Below are positions 40,431 through 48,879 of a stretch of 64,000 bases of DNA, piece after piece. The DNA is taken from contig NZ_JBIPKH010000003.1 in NCBI RefSeq assembly GCF_044068625.1, positions 1-64,000 on the forward strand, given 5' to 3'. Origin of the DNA: Desulfurivibrio sp044068625. Lineage in GTDB: Bacteria > Desulfobacterota > Desulfobulbia > Desulfobulbales > Desulfurivibrionaceae. Position 1 is the first letter of the stretch; each line of letters opens with the position of its first letter. Position numbers and translations under genes: made by a program. The notes beneath the pieces were generated by a model. That model was not told where the DNA came from and searched no databases. It saw nothing but the letters and a program-made list of their open reading frames with translations.

Positions 40431-40670
40431 ATGGTTAAATTGACCCCGCGACATGCGCCGCTGCTGCTGGCCTTTTTTACCTCCCTGCTGATGAGCCTGT
40501 TGATGTCGGCGGTGATCACCCTGATCAATCTCGGCCTGGTGGATGATTTTTTCCGCCGCTGGATGACCGCCTGGCTCACCGCCTTTGTGATCGCCTTCCC
40601 CGCCATCCTGCTGGTGCTGCCGGTGGCCCGGCGGATCGTGGCCCGGTTGACCGGGGCTCCCCTGGGTTGA
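40431..40670 (+). CDS. DUF2798 small membrane protein
   Basis: 79 aa with two transmembrane helices (LLLAFFTSLLMSLLMSAVITLIN and WLTAFVIAFPAILLVLPVARRIV) and the connecting motif LGLVDDFFRRWMTAW, which fits DUF2798. Function unknown. It follows cobT by 11 bases with a GGGGAG ribosome site and is probably cotranscribed. Confidence 0.8.
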   Translation: MVKLTPRHAPLLLAFFTSLLMSLLMSAVITLINLGLVDDFFRRWMTAWLTAFVIAFPAILLVLPVARRIVARLTGAPLG

Positions 40671-40680
40671 TGGCCATGGT

Positions 40681-41214
40681 TCACCAGTATTCGGGATATT
40701 TACGGCCGGGAACCAGGTTGTTGACCAGCAGGGCCACCAGCAGCATGATCAGGGCGCCGCTGGTGGCGGGGACCAGGGCATAGAGAAAGCCCAGGGCGTG
40801 GATCTCCTCGCCGCCGATCACCGCGATCAGGGCGGTGGCGCCGCCGGGGGGATGGAGGGTGCCGGTCAACTGCATGAGGGCGATGGCGGTGGCCACCGCC
40901 AAGGGGGCGGCCAGCCCCGGCTGCTCGGGCAGCAGCTGCTGGCAGGCCACCCCCACCAAGGCTGAAATGAGGTGCCCCCCCACCAGGTTGCGCGGCTGGG
41001 CCAGGGGGCTGTTGATCGCCCCATAGATCAGCACCGCCGAAGCGCCGAAAGAACCGATGATCATCACCAGGCCCCGAGGGGCCAGCCAGCCGTGGTGGAG
41101 GGCGGCCACCGCCGCGATCCCCAGCAGGGCTCCCAGCCACGAACAGGCGATATAGCCGGCTCCCACCGGGGGCGGACATTTGCCCCCACCTTTCATCTTG
41201 GCGAAATAGTTCAT
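40681..41214 (-). CDS. HPP family integral membrane protein
   Basis: 177 aa with about four transmembrane helices and the family signature LHPPGGATALIAV (about residue 117), plus GSFGASAVLIYGAINSPLAQPRN. HPP proteins are membrane proteins, in cyanobacteria linked to nitrite transport; the substrate here is unknown. The start is ATG at 41214 with AAGGA seven bases upstream; an in-frame TTG at 41262 is less likely. It is the only minus-strand gene in this block and converges on DUF2798. Confidence 0.88.
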   Translation of the reverse strand: MNYFAKMKGGGKCPPPVGAGYIACSWLGALLGIAAVAALHHGWLAPRGLVMIIGSFGASAVLIYGAINSPLAQPRNLVGGHLISALVGVACQQLLPEQPGLAAPLAVATAIALMQLTGTLHPPGGATALIAVIGGEEIHALGFLYALVPATSGALIMLLVALLVNNLVPGRKYPEYW

Positions 41215-41276
41215 GGGTGTTTCCTTGGGGTTGAAGGTATAATCGGGTTTAACCTTATCCAATTCTGGAGGATGCC

Positions 41277-41456
41277 ATGGAAGAGTCCAAAAACAGTCTT
41301 GTAACCATTGTCGATATCAGGATGCCCTTCGGTTCGATGGTCGTGTTCATGGTGAAGTGGGTCCTGGCTTCCATTCCGGCCTTTTTCATCCTCGCCTTCA
41401 TCGGCGCGGCGGTCTTCGGCGTTCTGGGGGCCCTCTTCGGCACCCGCATGCACTGA
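41277..41456 (+). CDS. Small single-pass membrane protein, unknown
   Basis: 59 aa. Starts ATG at 41277 with GGAGG upstream. Sequence shows a short hydrophilic N-terminus (MEESKNSLVTIVDIR) and a long hydrophobic segment from about residue 20 to 54 (WVLASIPAFFILAFIGAAVF then GVLGALFG). I do not recognise a family. It is divergent from the HPP gene, with 62 bases between the two starts. Confidence 0.6.
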   Translation: MEESKNSLVTIVDIRMPFGSMVVFMVKWVLASIPAFFILAFIGAAVFGVLGALFGTRMH

Positions 41457-41589
41457 GCGTCGTTTCCGGCCAGGATGATCAAGGCGGTGGGGCTATTACA
41501 TTCTGACAGAGATGGCGCCAAAATGCTGGTAAAGATTGTTCAAATTTTTGGTCACTTTCGGCCCAATCCATGGGTTTAGGAGGCTGGTG

Positions 41590-42825
41590 ATGCGATTGGC
41601 CGGTGGCGATGGCCCAACTTATGGGGGGCTACGATCGTCCCCGCCGTTAATGCCCTGGCCCCTGCTGCTGCCCCTGCTTTTATCGGTCTTTATCGCCCTG
41701 CTGGGGATCGGCATCATCGTGCCGGTGATGCCGGTTTTCGCCGCCGGCCTGGGGGCCGGGGGGCTGGCTTTGGGCTTTATTATCGCCTCCTTCTCCATTA
41801 CCCGGGGGCTCTGTCAGCCCCTGGTGGGGTCGCTCTCCGATCGTTGGGGCCGCAAAGGTTTTCTGCTGGGCGGCCTGCTGGTTTTCGGGGTGGTGGGCTT
41901 GCTGATCCCCCTGGCCACTTCGGTGGAAAACCTGGTGCTGATCCGCGCCCTGCACGGGGTGGGTTCGGCGATGATCGTGCCGGTGGCCATGGCCTATGTC
42001 AGTGATCTGGCTCCGGTGGGCCAGGAGGGGCGCTACATGGGGCTGCTCAACACCGCCATCTTTGCCGGGATCGGCAGCGGCCCGTTGCTGGGCGGGATCT
42101 TCACCGACCTCTGGGGGATGGCTTCGGCCTTCCACGCCATGGCCGCCTTAAGTTTCCTGGCCCTGCTCCTGGTTCTGGCGCAGATGCCGGCCATGCCCGC
42201 CGCCGAGGCCGGCAGCCGGGGGCGGGAAAGCCTGCTGGCCGCCATGGGCCACATGCTGGCCAGCCGCCGCACCTCCGGTCTGCTGCTGGCCAGGATGGCG
42301 ACCATGATCATCATGGTCCCGACCATGGCCTTTCTGCCGCTGTTGATGACCCAGGCTTTTCAGGCCAGCGGCAGCCAGATCGGGATGGTGATCGCGGCTC
42401 GCACCCTGATCAACGCCCTGCTGCAAGGACCCGGAGGCCGGCTGGCCGACCGCCACGACAAGTCGCGTCTGTTGCGGATCGGCTGCCTGGTGATCAGCGC
42501 CGTGATCTGCCTGATTCCCCTGGCGGCCAACTTCTGGAGCCTGTTGCTGCTGTTCATGATCCTGGGCTTGGGCGAGGCCCTGATCTGGCCGACCCTGGGG
42601 GCCCTGGCCACCGAGGAGGGGCGCGTCTATGGGCAGGGCACCATGATGGGGGTGTTCAATCTGGCGATGAGCGCCGGGGTGTTGATCGGGGCCCTGGGGG
42701 CGGGGATCGCCACCGATCTTTTCGGCCTGCTCTGGACCTTCCCCCTGATCGGCCTGCTGGTGCTGGCCCTGACCATGTTCGCCGTCGCCCGGATTGCCGC
42801 CGACCGGTCCCCGGTTGCCGTTTAG
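41590..42825 (+). CDS. Major facilitator superfamily transporter
   Basis: 411 aa with about 12 transmembrane helices. The MFS loop 2-3 signature is seen in GSLSDRWGRKGFLLGG (about residue 79), and RALHGVGSAMIVPVAMAYVSDLAP marks helix 4-5. The half-repeat signature recurs as GGRLADRHDKSRLLRIG. It resembles drug/metabolite efflux proteins of the Bcr/TetA type, but the substrate cannot be read from sequence. The start is ATG at 41590 behind AGGAGG. Confidence 0.9.
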   Translation: MRLAGGDGPTYGGLRSSPPLMPWPLLLPLLLSVFIALLGIGIIVPVMPVFAAGLGAGGLALGFIIASFSITRGLCQPLVGSLSDRWGRKGFLLGGLLVFGVVGLLIPLATSVENLVLIRALHGVGSAMIVPVAMAYVSDLAPVGQEGRYMGLLNTAIFAGIGSGPLLGGIFTDLWGMASAFHAMAALSFLALLLVLAQMPAMPAAEAGSRGRESLLAAMGHMLASRRTSGLLLARMATMIIMVPTMAFLPLLMTQAFQASGSQIGMVIAARTLINALLQGPGGRLADRHDKSRLLRIGCLVISAVICLIPLAANFWSLLLLFMILGLGEALIWPTLGALATEEGRVYGQGTMMGVFNLAMSAGVLIGALGAGIATDLFGLLWTFPLIGLLVLALTMFAVARIAADRSPVAV

Positions 42826-42836
42826 CGCTTTAGCGG

Positions 42837-42865
42837 TTGACTTTCAGGGTAATATTTATTACTTA
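42837..42865 (+). promoter_or_regulatory. Possible promoter of rpsO-pnp
   Basis: TTGACT (42837-42842) has a good -35 match; the -10 candidate TACTTA (42860-42865) 17 bases on is poor, but the intervening DNA is strongly AT-rich. The leader to the GTG start is about 95 bases and GC-rich with CCGG repeats that could fold, perhaps for S15 autoregulation. Confidence 0.35.
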
Positions 42866-42960
42866 GGATCGTTTAAAGTAGGAATGGCCGGGGTTGCCGG
42901 AATCTGCCGGAGCGGCTGGCCATCTCCCGAATGTTAAACTATTTTTGAGGAGTAGTTAAA

Positions 42961-43230
42961 GTGACCCTTACCACCGAAGACAAACAGGCCATCATCGCCG
43001 AACACGGCGCCAACCCCCAGGATACCGGCTCCCCCGAAGTGCAGATTGCCCTGCTTTCCGCCCGGATCACCTACCTGACCGAGCATTTCAAGACTTTCAA
43101 GAAAGACCATCATTCCCGCCGGGGCCTGCTCAAGCTGGTCGGCCAGCGTAAGCGGCTGCTCCGCTATCTCAAGGATAATGATGTGGGTCGTTACCGCAAT
43201 ATCATCGCCAAGCTGGGCATCCGGAAGTAA
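42961..43230 (+). CDS. rpsO: 30S ribosomal protein S15
   Basis: 89 aa, standard length. DTGSPEVQIALLSARITYLTEHFKTFKKDHHSRRGLLKLVGQRKRLLRYLKDNDVGRY is typical S15. The start is GTG at 42961 with GAGGAG eight bases upstream. It is followed by pnp after 182 bases, the usual pairing. Confidence 0.98.
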   Translation: MTLTTEDKQAIIAEHGANPQDTGSPEVQIALLSARITYLTEHFKTFKKDHHSRRGLLKLVGQRKRLLRYLKDNDVGRYRNIIAKLGIRK

Positions 43231-43263
43231 GCGGATCCTTGTCGTCAGCGTAGCTTTTTTTGT

Positions 43264-43308
43264 TAAACGTTCAGTCGCGCCCCGCTTTGAGGCGTAGCTG
43301 AACGTTTA
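43264..43308 (+). promoter_or_regulatory. Large stem-loop between rpsO and pnp
   Basis: TAAACGTTCAG (43264-43274) and CTGAACGTTTA (43298-43308) are perfect 11-base complements around a GC-rich loop that holds a further CGCC/GGCG pair. It is followed by GCTTTTA. The position matches the rpsO-pnp intercistronic hairpin of enterobacteria, which is cut by RNase III and used for PNPase autoregulation; it could also end rpsO transcripts. Confidence 0.7.
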
Positions 43309-43412
43309 GCTTTTACGGCCCCGGGGGATTGCCCCCCCGAGCTGTTTATGTCCGAGGGCGCGGGCTGTGCGAACCGGGCCCCTAAGCGAATGTCAGAGGA
43401 GAAGAGAAGAAG

Positions 43413-45521
43413 ATGGAAAAGAAGATCAGTGTGGAACTTGCCGGCAGAACCCTAACCATTGAAACCGGACGGCTGGCCAAGCAGGCCAGCGGCGCGGTAT
43501 TGGTCACTTACGGACAGAGCATGGTGCTGGTTACCGCCACCGCCGCCCGCGAACCCCGGGAGTCGGTGGACTTTCTGCCGCTTACCGTGGAGTACCAGGA
43601 GCGTTTTTACGCGGTGGGCCGAATTCCCGGCAGCTTCTTCCGCCGCGAGATCGGCCGTCCCACTGAGAAGGAAACCCTCTCCTGCCGCCTGATCGATCGC
43701 CCCCTGCGGCCCCTTTTTGCCGCCGGCTACCAGAATGAGACCCAGATTATCGCCACCGTACTTTCCGCCGACCATGAAAATGAGCCGGATATGATGGCGA
43801 TGATCGGTGCTTCCGCCGCCCTCTCGGTCTCCCATATCCCCTTCAACGGCCCCATCGCCGGAGTCCGGGTGGGGATGGTGGACGGCAACTACATCCTCAA
43901 CCCCACCAGCGAGCAGCGCAAGAACTCCAGGCTGGACCTGATCGTGGCGGGCACCGCCAAGGCGGTGGTGATGGTGGAGGGCGGGGCGGACAGCCTCTCC
44001 GAGGAGGAGGTGATGAACGGCATCTTCTTCGCCCACGAATCGATGCAGCCCCTGATCGCCATCCAGGAGGAGTTGCGCCAGGCGGTGGGTCGGGCCAAGA
44101 TGGAGGTCAAGCCGCCGGAGGTGGATGAGCAACTGCGGGTCCGGGTGGCTGAATTGGCCGGCCCCGGGATGCTCGAGGTGACCGGCACCGCCGACAAGAT
44201 GGCCCGGGGCGAGGCTTTTCACGCCCTGGAGGGTAAAGTGCTTGCCCAGCTCAAGGAGGAGTTGAGTGCTTCCGATCAGTTGGCGGCCAAGCTGAAAGAG
44301 GCCAAAGAGCTGCTCTACGATCTCAAGAAGAGCGTGATGCGCGGTCAGATCGTCAAGGAGAAGAAGCGGATCGCCAATCGCCGCCTGGACGAGGTGCGCC
44401 CCATCAGTTGCGAAGTGGCGGCCCTGCCCCGGGTCCATGGTTCGGCCCTCTTCACCCGGGGCGAGACCCAGGTGCTGGTCAGCGCCACCCTGGGCAGCGG
44501 CGACGATGAGCAGCGGATTGAATCCTTGAGCGGCATGTCCTTCAAGCCCTTCATGCTCCACTACAACTTCCCCCCCTACTGCGTGGGGGAGGCCCGTTTC
44601 CTGCGTGGTCCCAGCCGTCGCGATATCGGCCACGGCGCCCTGGCGGAACGGGCGGTGGCGGCGGTGCTGCCCGACAGCGAAACCTTTCCCTACACCATCC
44701 GGGTGGTTTCCGAGGTGCTGGAGTCCAACGGCTCCTCCTCCATGGCCACCATCTGCGGAGCGTCGCTCTCCCTGATGGATGCCGGCGTGCCCTTGAAAAA
44801 ACCGGTCTCCGGCATCGCCATGGGCCTGATCAAAGATGGTGACGATATCGCCATCCTTTCCGACATTCTCGGTGATGAGGATCACCTGGGGGATATGGAT
44901 TTCAAGGTGGCCGGTACCGAGGACGGGATCACCGCCCTGCAGATGGATATCAAGATCGAGGGGGTATCCCGGGAGATCATGAGCCAGGCCCTTTCCCAGG
45001 CCCAGGCCGGTCGACTCCATATCCTGGAGAAGATGAGCCAGGCCCTGGCCACCTCCCGGGCGGATGTGCCGGAACACGCCCCCAAACTGTTCACCATCAA
45101 TATCCACCCGGACAAGATCCGCGACCTGATCGGCCCGGGGGGCAAGATGATCCGTTCCATCACCGCCGATTACGGAGTCAAGATCGATGTCGAGGACGAC
45201 GGTCGGGTCAAGATCTTCGCCCCCAACGGCGAGGTGGCCGACAAGGTGCGGGAGGTGATCGGCTCGATCACCGCCGAGGCGGAGATTGGCAAGATCTACA
45301 CCGGCACCGTGCAGAAGATCATGGATTTCGGCGCCTTCGTCCAGATCCTGCCCGGCACCGACGGCCTGGTCCATATCTCCGAGCTGGAGAATCGCCGGGT
45401 GGAGAAGGTCACCGACGTCCTCAAGGAGGGCGATGAGGTGCGGGTCAAGGTTCTGGAGATCGACGGCCGCGGCAAAATCCGTTTGAGCCGCAAGGCGGTC
45501 CTGGCCGAAGAGAACAGTTGA
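43413..45521 (+). CDS. pnp: Polyribonucleotide nucleotidyltransferase (PNPase)
   Basis: 702 aa. Two RNase PH domains (about 1-225 and 310-545), the all-helical linker between them, a KH domain (about 555-615, FTINIHPDKIRDLIGPGGKMI) and an S1 domain (about 622-695, GKIYTGTVQKIMDFGAFVQILPGTDGLVHISEL). It degrades RNA phosphorolytically from the 3' end. Full length with no frame break. Ribosome site GAGGAGAAG. Confidence 0.98.
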   Translation: MEKKISVELAGRTLTIETGRLAKQASGAVLVTYGQSMVLVTATAAREPRESVDFLPLTVEYQERFYAVGRIPGSFFRREIGRPTEKETLSCRLIDRPLRPLFAAGYQNETQIIATVLSADHENEPDMMAMIGASAALSVSHIPFNGPIAGVRVGMVDGNYILNPTSEQRKNSRLDLIVAGTAKAVVMVEGGADSLSEEEVMNGIFFAHESMQPLIAIQEELRQAVGRAKMEVKPPEVDEQLRVRVAELAGPGMLEVTGTADKMARGEAFHALEGKVLAQLKEELSASDQLAAKLKEAKELLYDLKKSVMRGQIVKEKKRIANRRLDEVRPISCEVAALPRVHGSALFTRGETQVLVSATLGSGDDEQRIESLSGMSFKPFMLHYNFPPYCVGEARFLRGPSRRDIGHGALAERAVAAVLPDSETFPYTIRVVSEVLESNGSSSMATICGASLSLMDAGVPLKKPVSGIAMGLIKDGDDIAILSDILGDEDHLGDMDFKVAGTEDGITALQMDIKIEGVSREIMSQALSQAQAGRLHILEKMSQALATSRADVPEHAPKLFTINIHPDKIRDLIGPGGKMIRSITADYGVKIDVEDDGRVKIFAPNGEVADKVREVIGSITAEAEIGKIYTGTVQKIMDFGAFVQILPGTDGLVHISELENRRVEKVTDVLKEGDEVRVKVLEIDGRGKIRLSRKAVLAEENS

Positions 45522-46828
45522 ACCGCCCCGCCAGCCCCCCGGGCTCCCCCGCCATGTGCCAGCAAAGCACTTTGGATAATGGGTTGCGGATCGCCACCGA
45601 AACCACCGACTCACGGGTGGTTTCGGTGGGGGTCTGGATCGAGGCCGGGGCCCGTGATGAACATGACCTGACCAACGGCAGCTCCCATTTTGTCGAACAT
45701 ATGCTTTTTAAGGGCACCGGTCGGCGCAATGCCCACCAGATTGCCCGCGAATTCGATGTGATGGGGGGGATGGCCAACGCCTTCACCTCCACGGAAACCA
45801 CCTGTTTTTACGCCACCGTCCTGGCCGACCGCCTGCCCCAACTGGCCGACCTGTTGGCCGATATCGTCCTCAACTCCAGCTTTCTCCCCGCCGAGGTGGA
45901 TAATGAGCGGGAGGTGATCCTCCAGGAGATCGCCATGGTGGAGGATACCCCCGACGACCTGGTCCACGATCTCTTCAACCGGGAACTGTGGGGGCGGCAT
46001 CCTTTGGGTAACACGGTGCTGGGTTCTCCCCGGGTGATCGGCGCCCTTACCCCCCATCATCTGCTGGATTATGTGCAGCGCCACTATACCCCCGGCCGGA
46101 TTTTAATCGCCGCCGCCGGCCAGGTCGAGCATGACAGCTTCCGCCAACTGTGGGCCCAACCCTTCGGCTCCATGCCGCGTGGGCCCGGCGAGCGGGCCGC
46201 CGATTCCGCCGCCGGCTCGCGCCGGGCCCCGGAGTTCCGGGAGCCGGTCCGGCGGATTTTCGACCGGGGACTGGAGCAGGTCCATCTGGTGATGGGCACC
46301 TACGGCCTGGGGGAAGCCGATCCGGACCGCTACGCCCTGCAGCTGCTCAACACGGTGCTGGGCGGCAATATGAGCTCCCGCCTCTTTCAGGAGATTCGAG
46401 AAAAGCGCGGGTTGGCCTACTCGGTGTACTCCTACCTGAACACCAACAGCGACAGTGGCGCCCTGGGGGTTTATCTGGGGGTGGATCCCCTGGCGGCCGA
46501 GGAGGCGGTGGGGCTGGTGGGCAAAGAGATCCGCCGCCTGGCCCGCGAACCGATCCCCGCCGAGGTGCTGGCCGAGGCCCGGGATTATGCCCGGGCGGTG
46601 ATCATGCTGGCCGATGAGAATCCCGAGGCCCGAATGTGTCGTCTGGCCCGCAATGTGCTCAACTTCAACCGCGATCTGCCCCTGGCGGAAATTCTGGCCG
46701 GCTTTGACCGGGTAACCGCCGCCGATATCCAGACCCTGGCCGAAGGGATCTTTGTCCGCCCCCTGAGTGCCGTGGCCCTGGGTCCCCTGGATGACGGGCT
46801 GCTGGACTGGGACGCCCTGGATGAGTGA
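45518..46828 (+). CDS. M16 family zinc peptidase (processing-peptidase type)
   Basis: 436 aa. The inverted zinc motif HFVEH (about residues 57-61) and the downstream Glu in NEREVILQEI define M16B peptidases. RDLFNRELWGRHPLG-like and RLFQEIREKRGLAYSVYSY segments match the mitochondrial-processing-peptidase-like family encoded beside pnp in many bacteria. The start is uncertain: TTG at 45518 overlaps the pnp TGA, whereas ATG at 45554 has no ribosome site. A role in degrading short peptides is assumed from the family. Confidence 0.93.
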   Translation: MNRPASPPGSPAMCQQSTLDNGLRIATETTDSRVVSVGVWIEAGARDEHDLTNGSSHFVEHMLFKGTGRRNAHQIAREFDVMGGMANAFTSTETTCFYATVLADRLPQLADLLADIVLNSSFLPAEVDNEREVILQEIAMVEDTPDDLVHDLFNRELWGRHPLGNTVLGSPRVIGALTPHHLLDYVQRHYTPGRILIAAAGQVEHDSFRQLWAQPFGSMPRGPGERAADSAAGSRRAPEFREPVRRIFDRGLEQVHLVMGTYGLGEADPDRYALQLLNTVLGGNMSSRLFQEIREKRGLAYSVYSYLNTNSDSGALGVYLGVDPLAAEEAVGLVGKEIRRLAREPIPAEVLAEARDYARAVIMLADENPEARMCRLARNVLNFNRDLPLAEILAGFDRVTAADIQTLAEGIFVRPLSAVALGPLDDGLLDWDALDE

Positions 46829-47612
46829 GAGCGGCCTGCGATTCTGCGTGCTGGGGGGCGGCAGCAAGGGCAACGCCACTTACGTGGAGGCGGGTGGTAC
46901 CCGGCTGCTGATCGATGCCGGTTTTTCCGGTCGGGAGATCGAAGGCCGGCTGGCGGCCCTGGGGGTTGACGCCGCCGACCTGACCGCCATCCTGATCAGC
47001 CACGAACATGGCGATCATACCCGGGGGGCGGGGGTGCTTTCCCGCCGCCACCGCCTGCCGGTGCTGGCCAACCGGGCCACCCTGGCGGCGGCCGGGCCGA
47101 ACCTGGCCAACCTCGCGGCGGTTCAGGAGTTTGCCGCCGGCACCACCTTTGTTTGCGGCAATATCCAGGTTCACCCCTTCGCCATTCCCCACGACTGCGC
47201 CGAACCGGTGGGTTTTCTGCTCAAGGTCGGCGGCCGGTTGCTGGGCCATTGTACCGATCTGGGGTCGGTCTCCCGCCTGGTTCATCACCGCCTAAGCGGC
47301 TGCCACGCCCTGGTGCTGGAGGCCAACCACGATCTCGCGATGCTGCTGGAGGGGCCCTATCCCCCGGCCCTCAAGCAACGGGTTCGTTCCCGCCATGGGC
47401 ATCTGGCCAACCACGAGGCCGGCGCCTTCCTGGCCCGGCTGCTGCACCGGGAGTTGAAGCAGGTGGTGCTCTCCCATCTCAGTGAAACCAACAACACCCC
47501 GGCCCTGGCCGAGCAGACGGTCGCCGCCGCCCTCAACGGCCGGCCCGCCGGCTCCTTGCCCCGGCTCACCATCGCCTGCCAGCAAAAGGGCAGCGCCATG
47601 GTTTGTCTCTAG
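46821..47612 (+). CDS. Metallo-beta-lactamase-fold hydrolase (YycJ/WalJ-like)
   Basis: 263 aa. LGGGSKGNATYVEAGGTRLLIDAGFSGREIEGRL then the metal motif SHEHGDH (about residue 57), AIPHDCAEPVGFLL, and HLSETNNTP near the end are typical of the YycJ/VicX group of 5'-exonuclease-like MBL proteins. The start is ATG at 46821, inside the last codons of the M16 gene (the two overlap by eight bases). The exact substrate is unknown; DNA 5' ends have been proposed for relatives. Confidence 0.88.
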   Translation: MSESGLRFCVLGGGSKGNATYVEAGGTRLLIDAGFSGREIEGRLAALGVDAADLTAILISHEHGDHTRGAGVLSRRHRLPVLANRATLAAAGPNLANLAAVQEFAAGTTFVCGNIQVHPFAIPHDCAEPVGFLLKVGGRLLGHCTDLGSVSRLVHHRLSGCHALVLEANHDLAMLLEGPYPPALKQRVRSRHGHLANHEAGAFLARLLHRELKQVVLSHLSETNNTPALAEQTVAAALNGRPAGSLPRLTIACQQKGSAMVCL

Positions 47613-47728
47613 TTTTTTGCCCCCCGCTCAGATTCCCTTCAAAAAAAAATCAGATCCGCTTCCACTGGCCGCCAGGGGTGTGCTAAGATGCCGCCAGGTT
47701 CAACGGCTAACTTATTCAAGGAGGCGAA

Positions 47729-48256
47729 ATGGCTACGTCGAAATGGTACAAACCCTATCTGCTGGGAGGCCTGGCCGGGCTGCTGCTCACCGCCAGCGTC
47801 CTGTTTGCCAATCAGTTCTTCGGCACCTCCACCACCTTCCCCCGGGCCGCCACCTGGCTGGTGGATCTGGTGGGGATCGATCTCAGCCACCTGGACTTCT
47901 ATCAGGTCAGGGGCGGCGCCCTGACCGGGGCCTCCTTCCCCAACTGGCAGCTGCTGTTTGTTTTGGGGATCGGGATCGGAGCCTTTATCAGTTCCCTGCT
48001 CACCGGGACCTTCAAGCTGGAGAGGCTGCCCCCCATGTGGGTGGCCAGGTTCGGTGATCGGCTGGGCCTGCGGATTGTCCACTCCCTGCTCGGCGGGGTC
48101 CTGGTGATGCTCGGCGCCCGGATGGCGGGGGGCTGCCCCAGCGGCCACGGGGTCAGCGGGGTCAGTCAGTTGGGAGTCAGCAGCCTGCTGGCTTTGGCGA
48201 TGTTCTTTGTCGGCGGCATTATCACCGCGCGCATTATCTATCGGGGAGGTAAGTGA
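47729..48256 (+). CDS. YeeE/YedE-type transporter, first half
   Basis: 175 aa membrane protein with about four to five helices and the signature GARMAGGCPSGHGVSGVSQLGVSSLLALAMFFVGG. YeeE/YedE proteins import thiosulphate or other sulphur species; here the family is split into two consecutive genes, a common two-gene form. Ribosome site AAGGAGG. Its TGA overlaps the next gene. The preceding gap (47613-47728) has a run of nine A and a weak promoter-like TTCCAC/TAAGAT pair. Confidence 0.87.
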   Translation: MATSKWYKPYLLGGLAGLLLTASVLFANQFFGTSTTFPRAATWLVDLVGIDLSHLDFYQVRGGALTGASFPNWQLLFVLGIGIGAFISSLLTGTFKLERLPPMWVARFGDRLGLRIVHSLLGGVLVMLGARMAGGCPSGHGVSGVSQLGVSSLLALAMFFVGGIITARIIYRGGK

Positions 48257-48780
48257 TGACGCTGATCATGGGACTGGTAACCGGGATTTTCTTCGGCATT
48301 CTGCTGCAGCAGGCGGAGGTATTGCGTTTCGAGCGCCAGGTGGGGGCCATGCGGCTGCGGGACATGACCATCGTCAAATTCATGCTGAGTACCATCATCG
48401 TTGGTGCCATCGGCATCCATCTGCTGGCCGATCTGGGGATGATCTCCTTTGCTCCCCGGGCCTTGAGCCTGGGCCTGCAGACCGTGGGCGGGCTGCTCTT
48501 CGGCGTCGGCTGGGCCTTGATCGGCTACTGCCCGGGCACCAGTGTCGGCGCCCTGGGTGAAGGGCGCTACCACGTGATCTGGCCGATCATCGGCATGCTG
48601 CTGGGCGGGCTGATTTTCGCCTTTATCTACCCCCTGGTGCAAACCCACCTGCGGCCGCTGGGTTCCTACGGCGCCCTGTCGCTGCCGGCCCTGCTTGGGG
48701 TCAACCACTGGCTGGTGATCGGCGGCTTGGTGGTGGTGGCCCTCCTGCTCTTCAGCTTTTTCGAACGCAAGGGGTTATAG
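48256..48780 (+). CDS. YeeE/YedE-type transporter, second half (DUF6691-like)
   Basis: 174 aa, about four to five transmembrane helices, with LLFGVGWALIGYCPGTSVGALGEGR, the second conserved CPG motif of the family. GILLQQAEVLRF at the N-terminus matches the second-half subfamily. It overlaps the first half by one base (TGATG) and the two should form one transporter. A sulphur-compound substrate is inferred from the family. Confidence 0.85.
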   Translation: MTLIMGLVTGIFFGILLQQAEVLRFERQVGAMRLRDMTIVKFMLSTIIVGAIGIHLLADLGMISFAPRALSLGLQTVGGLLFGVGWALIGYCPGTSVGALGEGRYHVIWPIIGMLLGGLIFAFIYPLVQTHLRPLGSYGALSLPALLGVNHWLVIGGLVVVALLLFSFFERKGL

Positions 48781-48802
48781 GGGTATCGGGGAAAAAAAAT
48801 AA

Positions 48803-48832
48803 TTGACCTTGGGCGTGGAGAGTGGGTACTCT
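48803..48832 (+). promoter_or_regulatory. Candidate promoter of the Slam-like/FecR operon
   Basis: TTGACC (48803-48808) and TACTCT (48827-48832) with an 18-base spacer, about 50 bases ahead of the Slam-like gene, followed by an AT-rich leader and GGGAGAGG. Confidence 0.4.
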
Positions 48833-48879
48833 GGGCGCTGATCCCAATAAATTATCAATTTTTCTGTAAGGGAGAGGCC

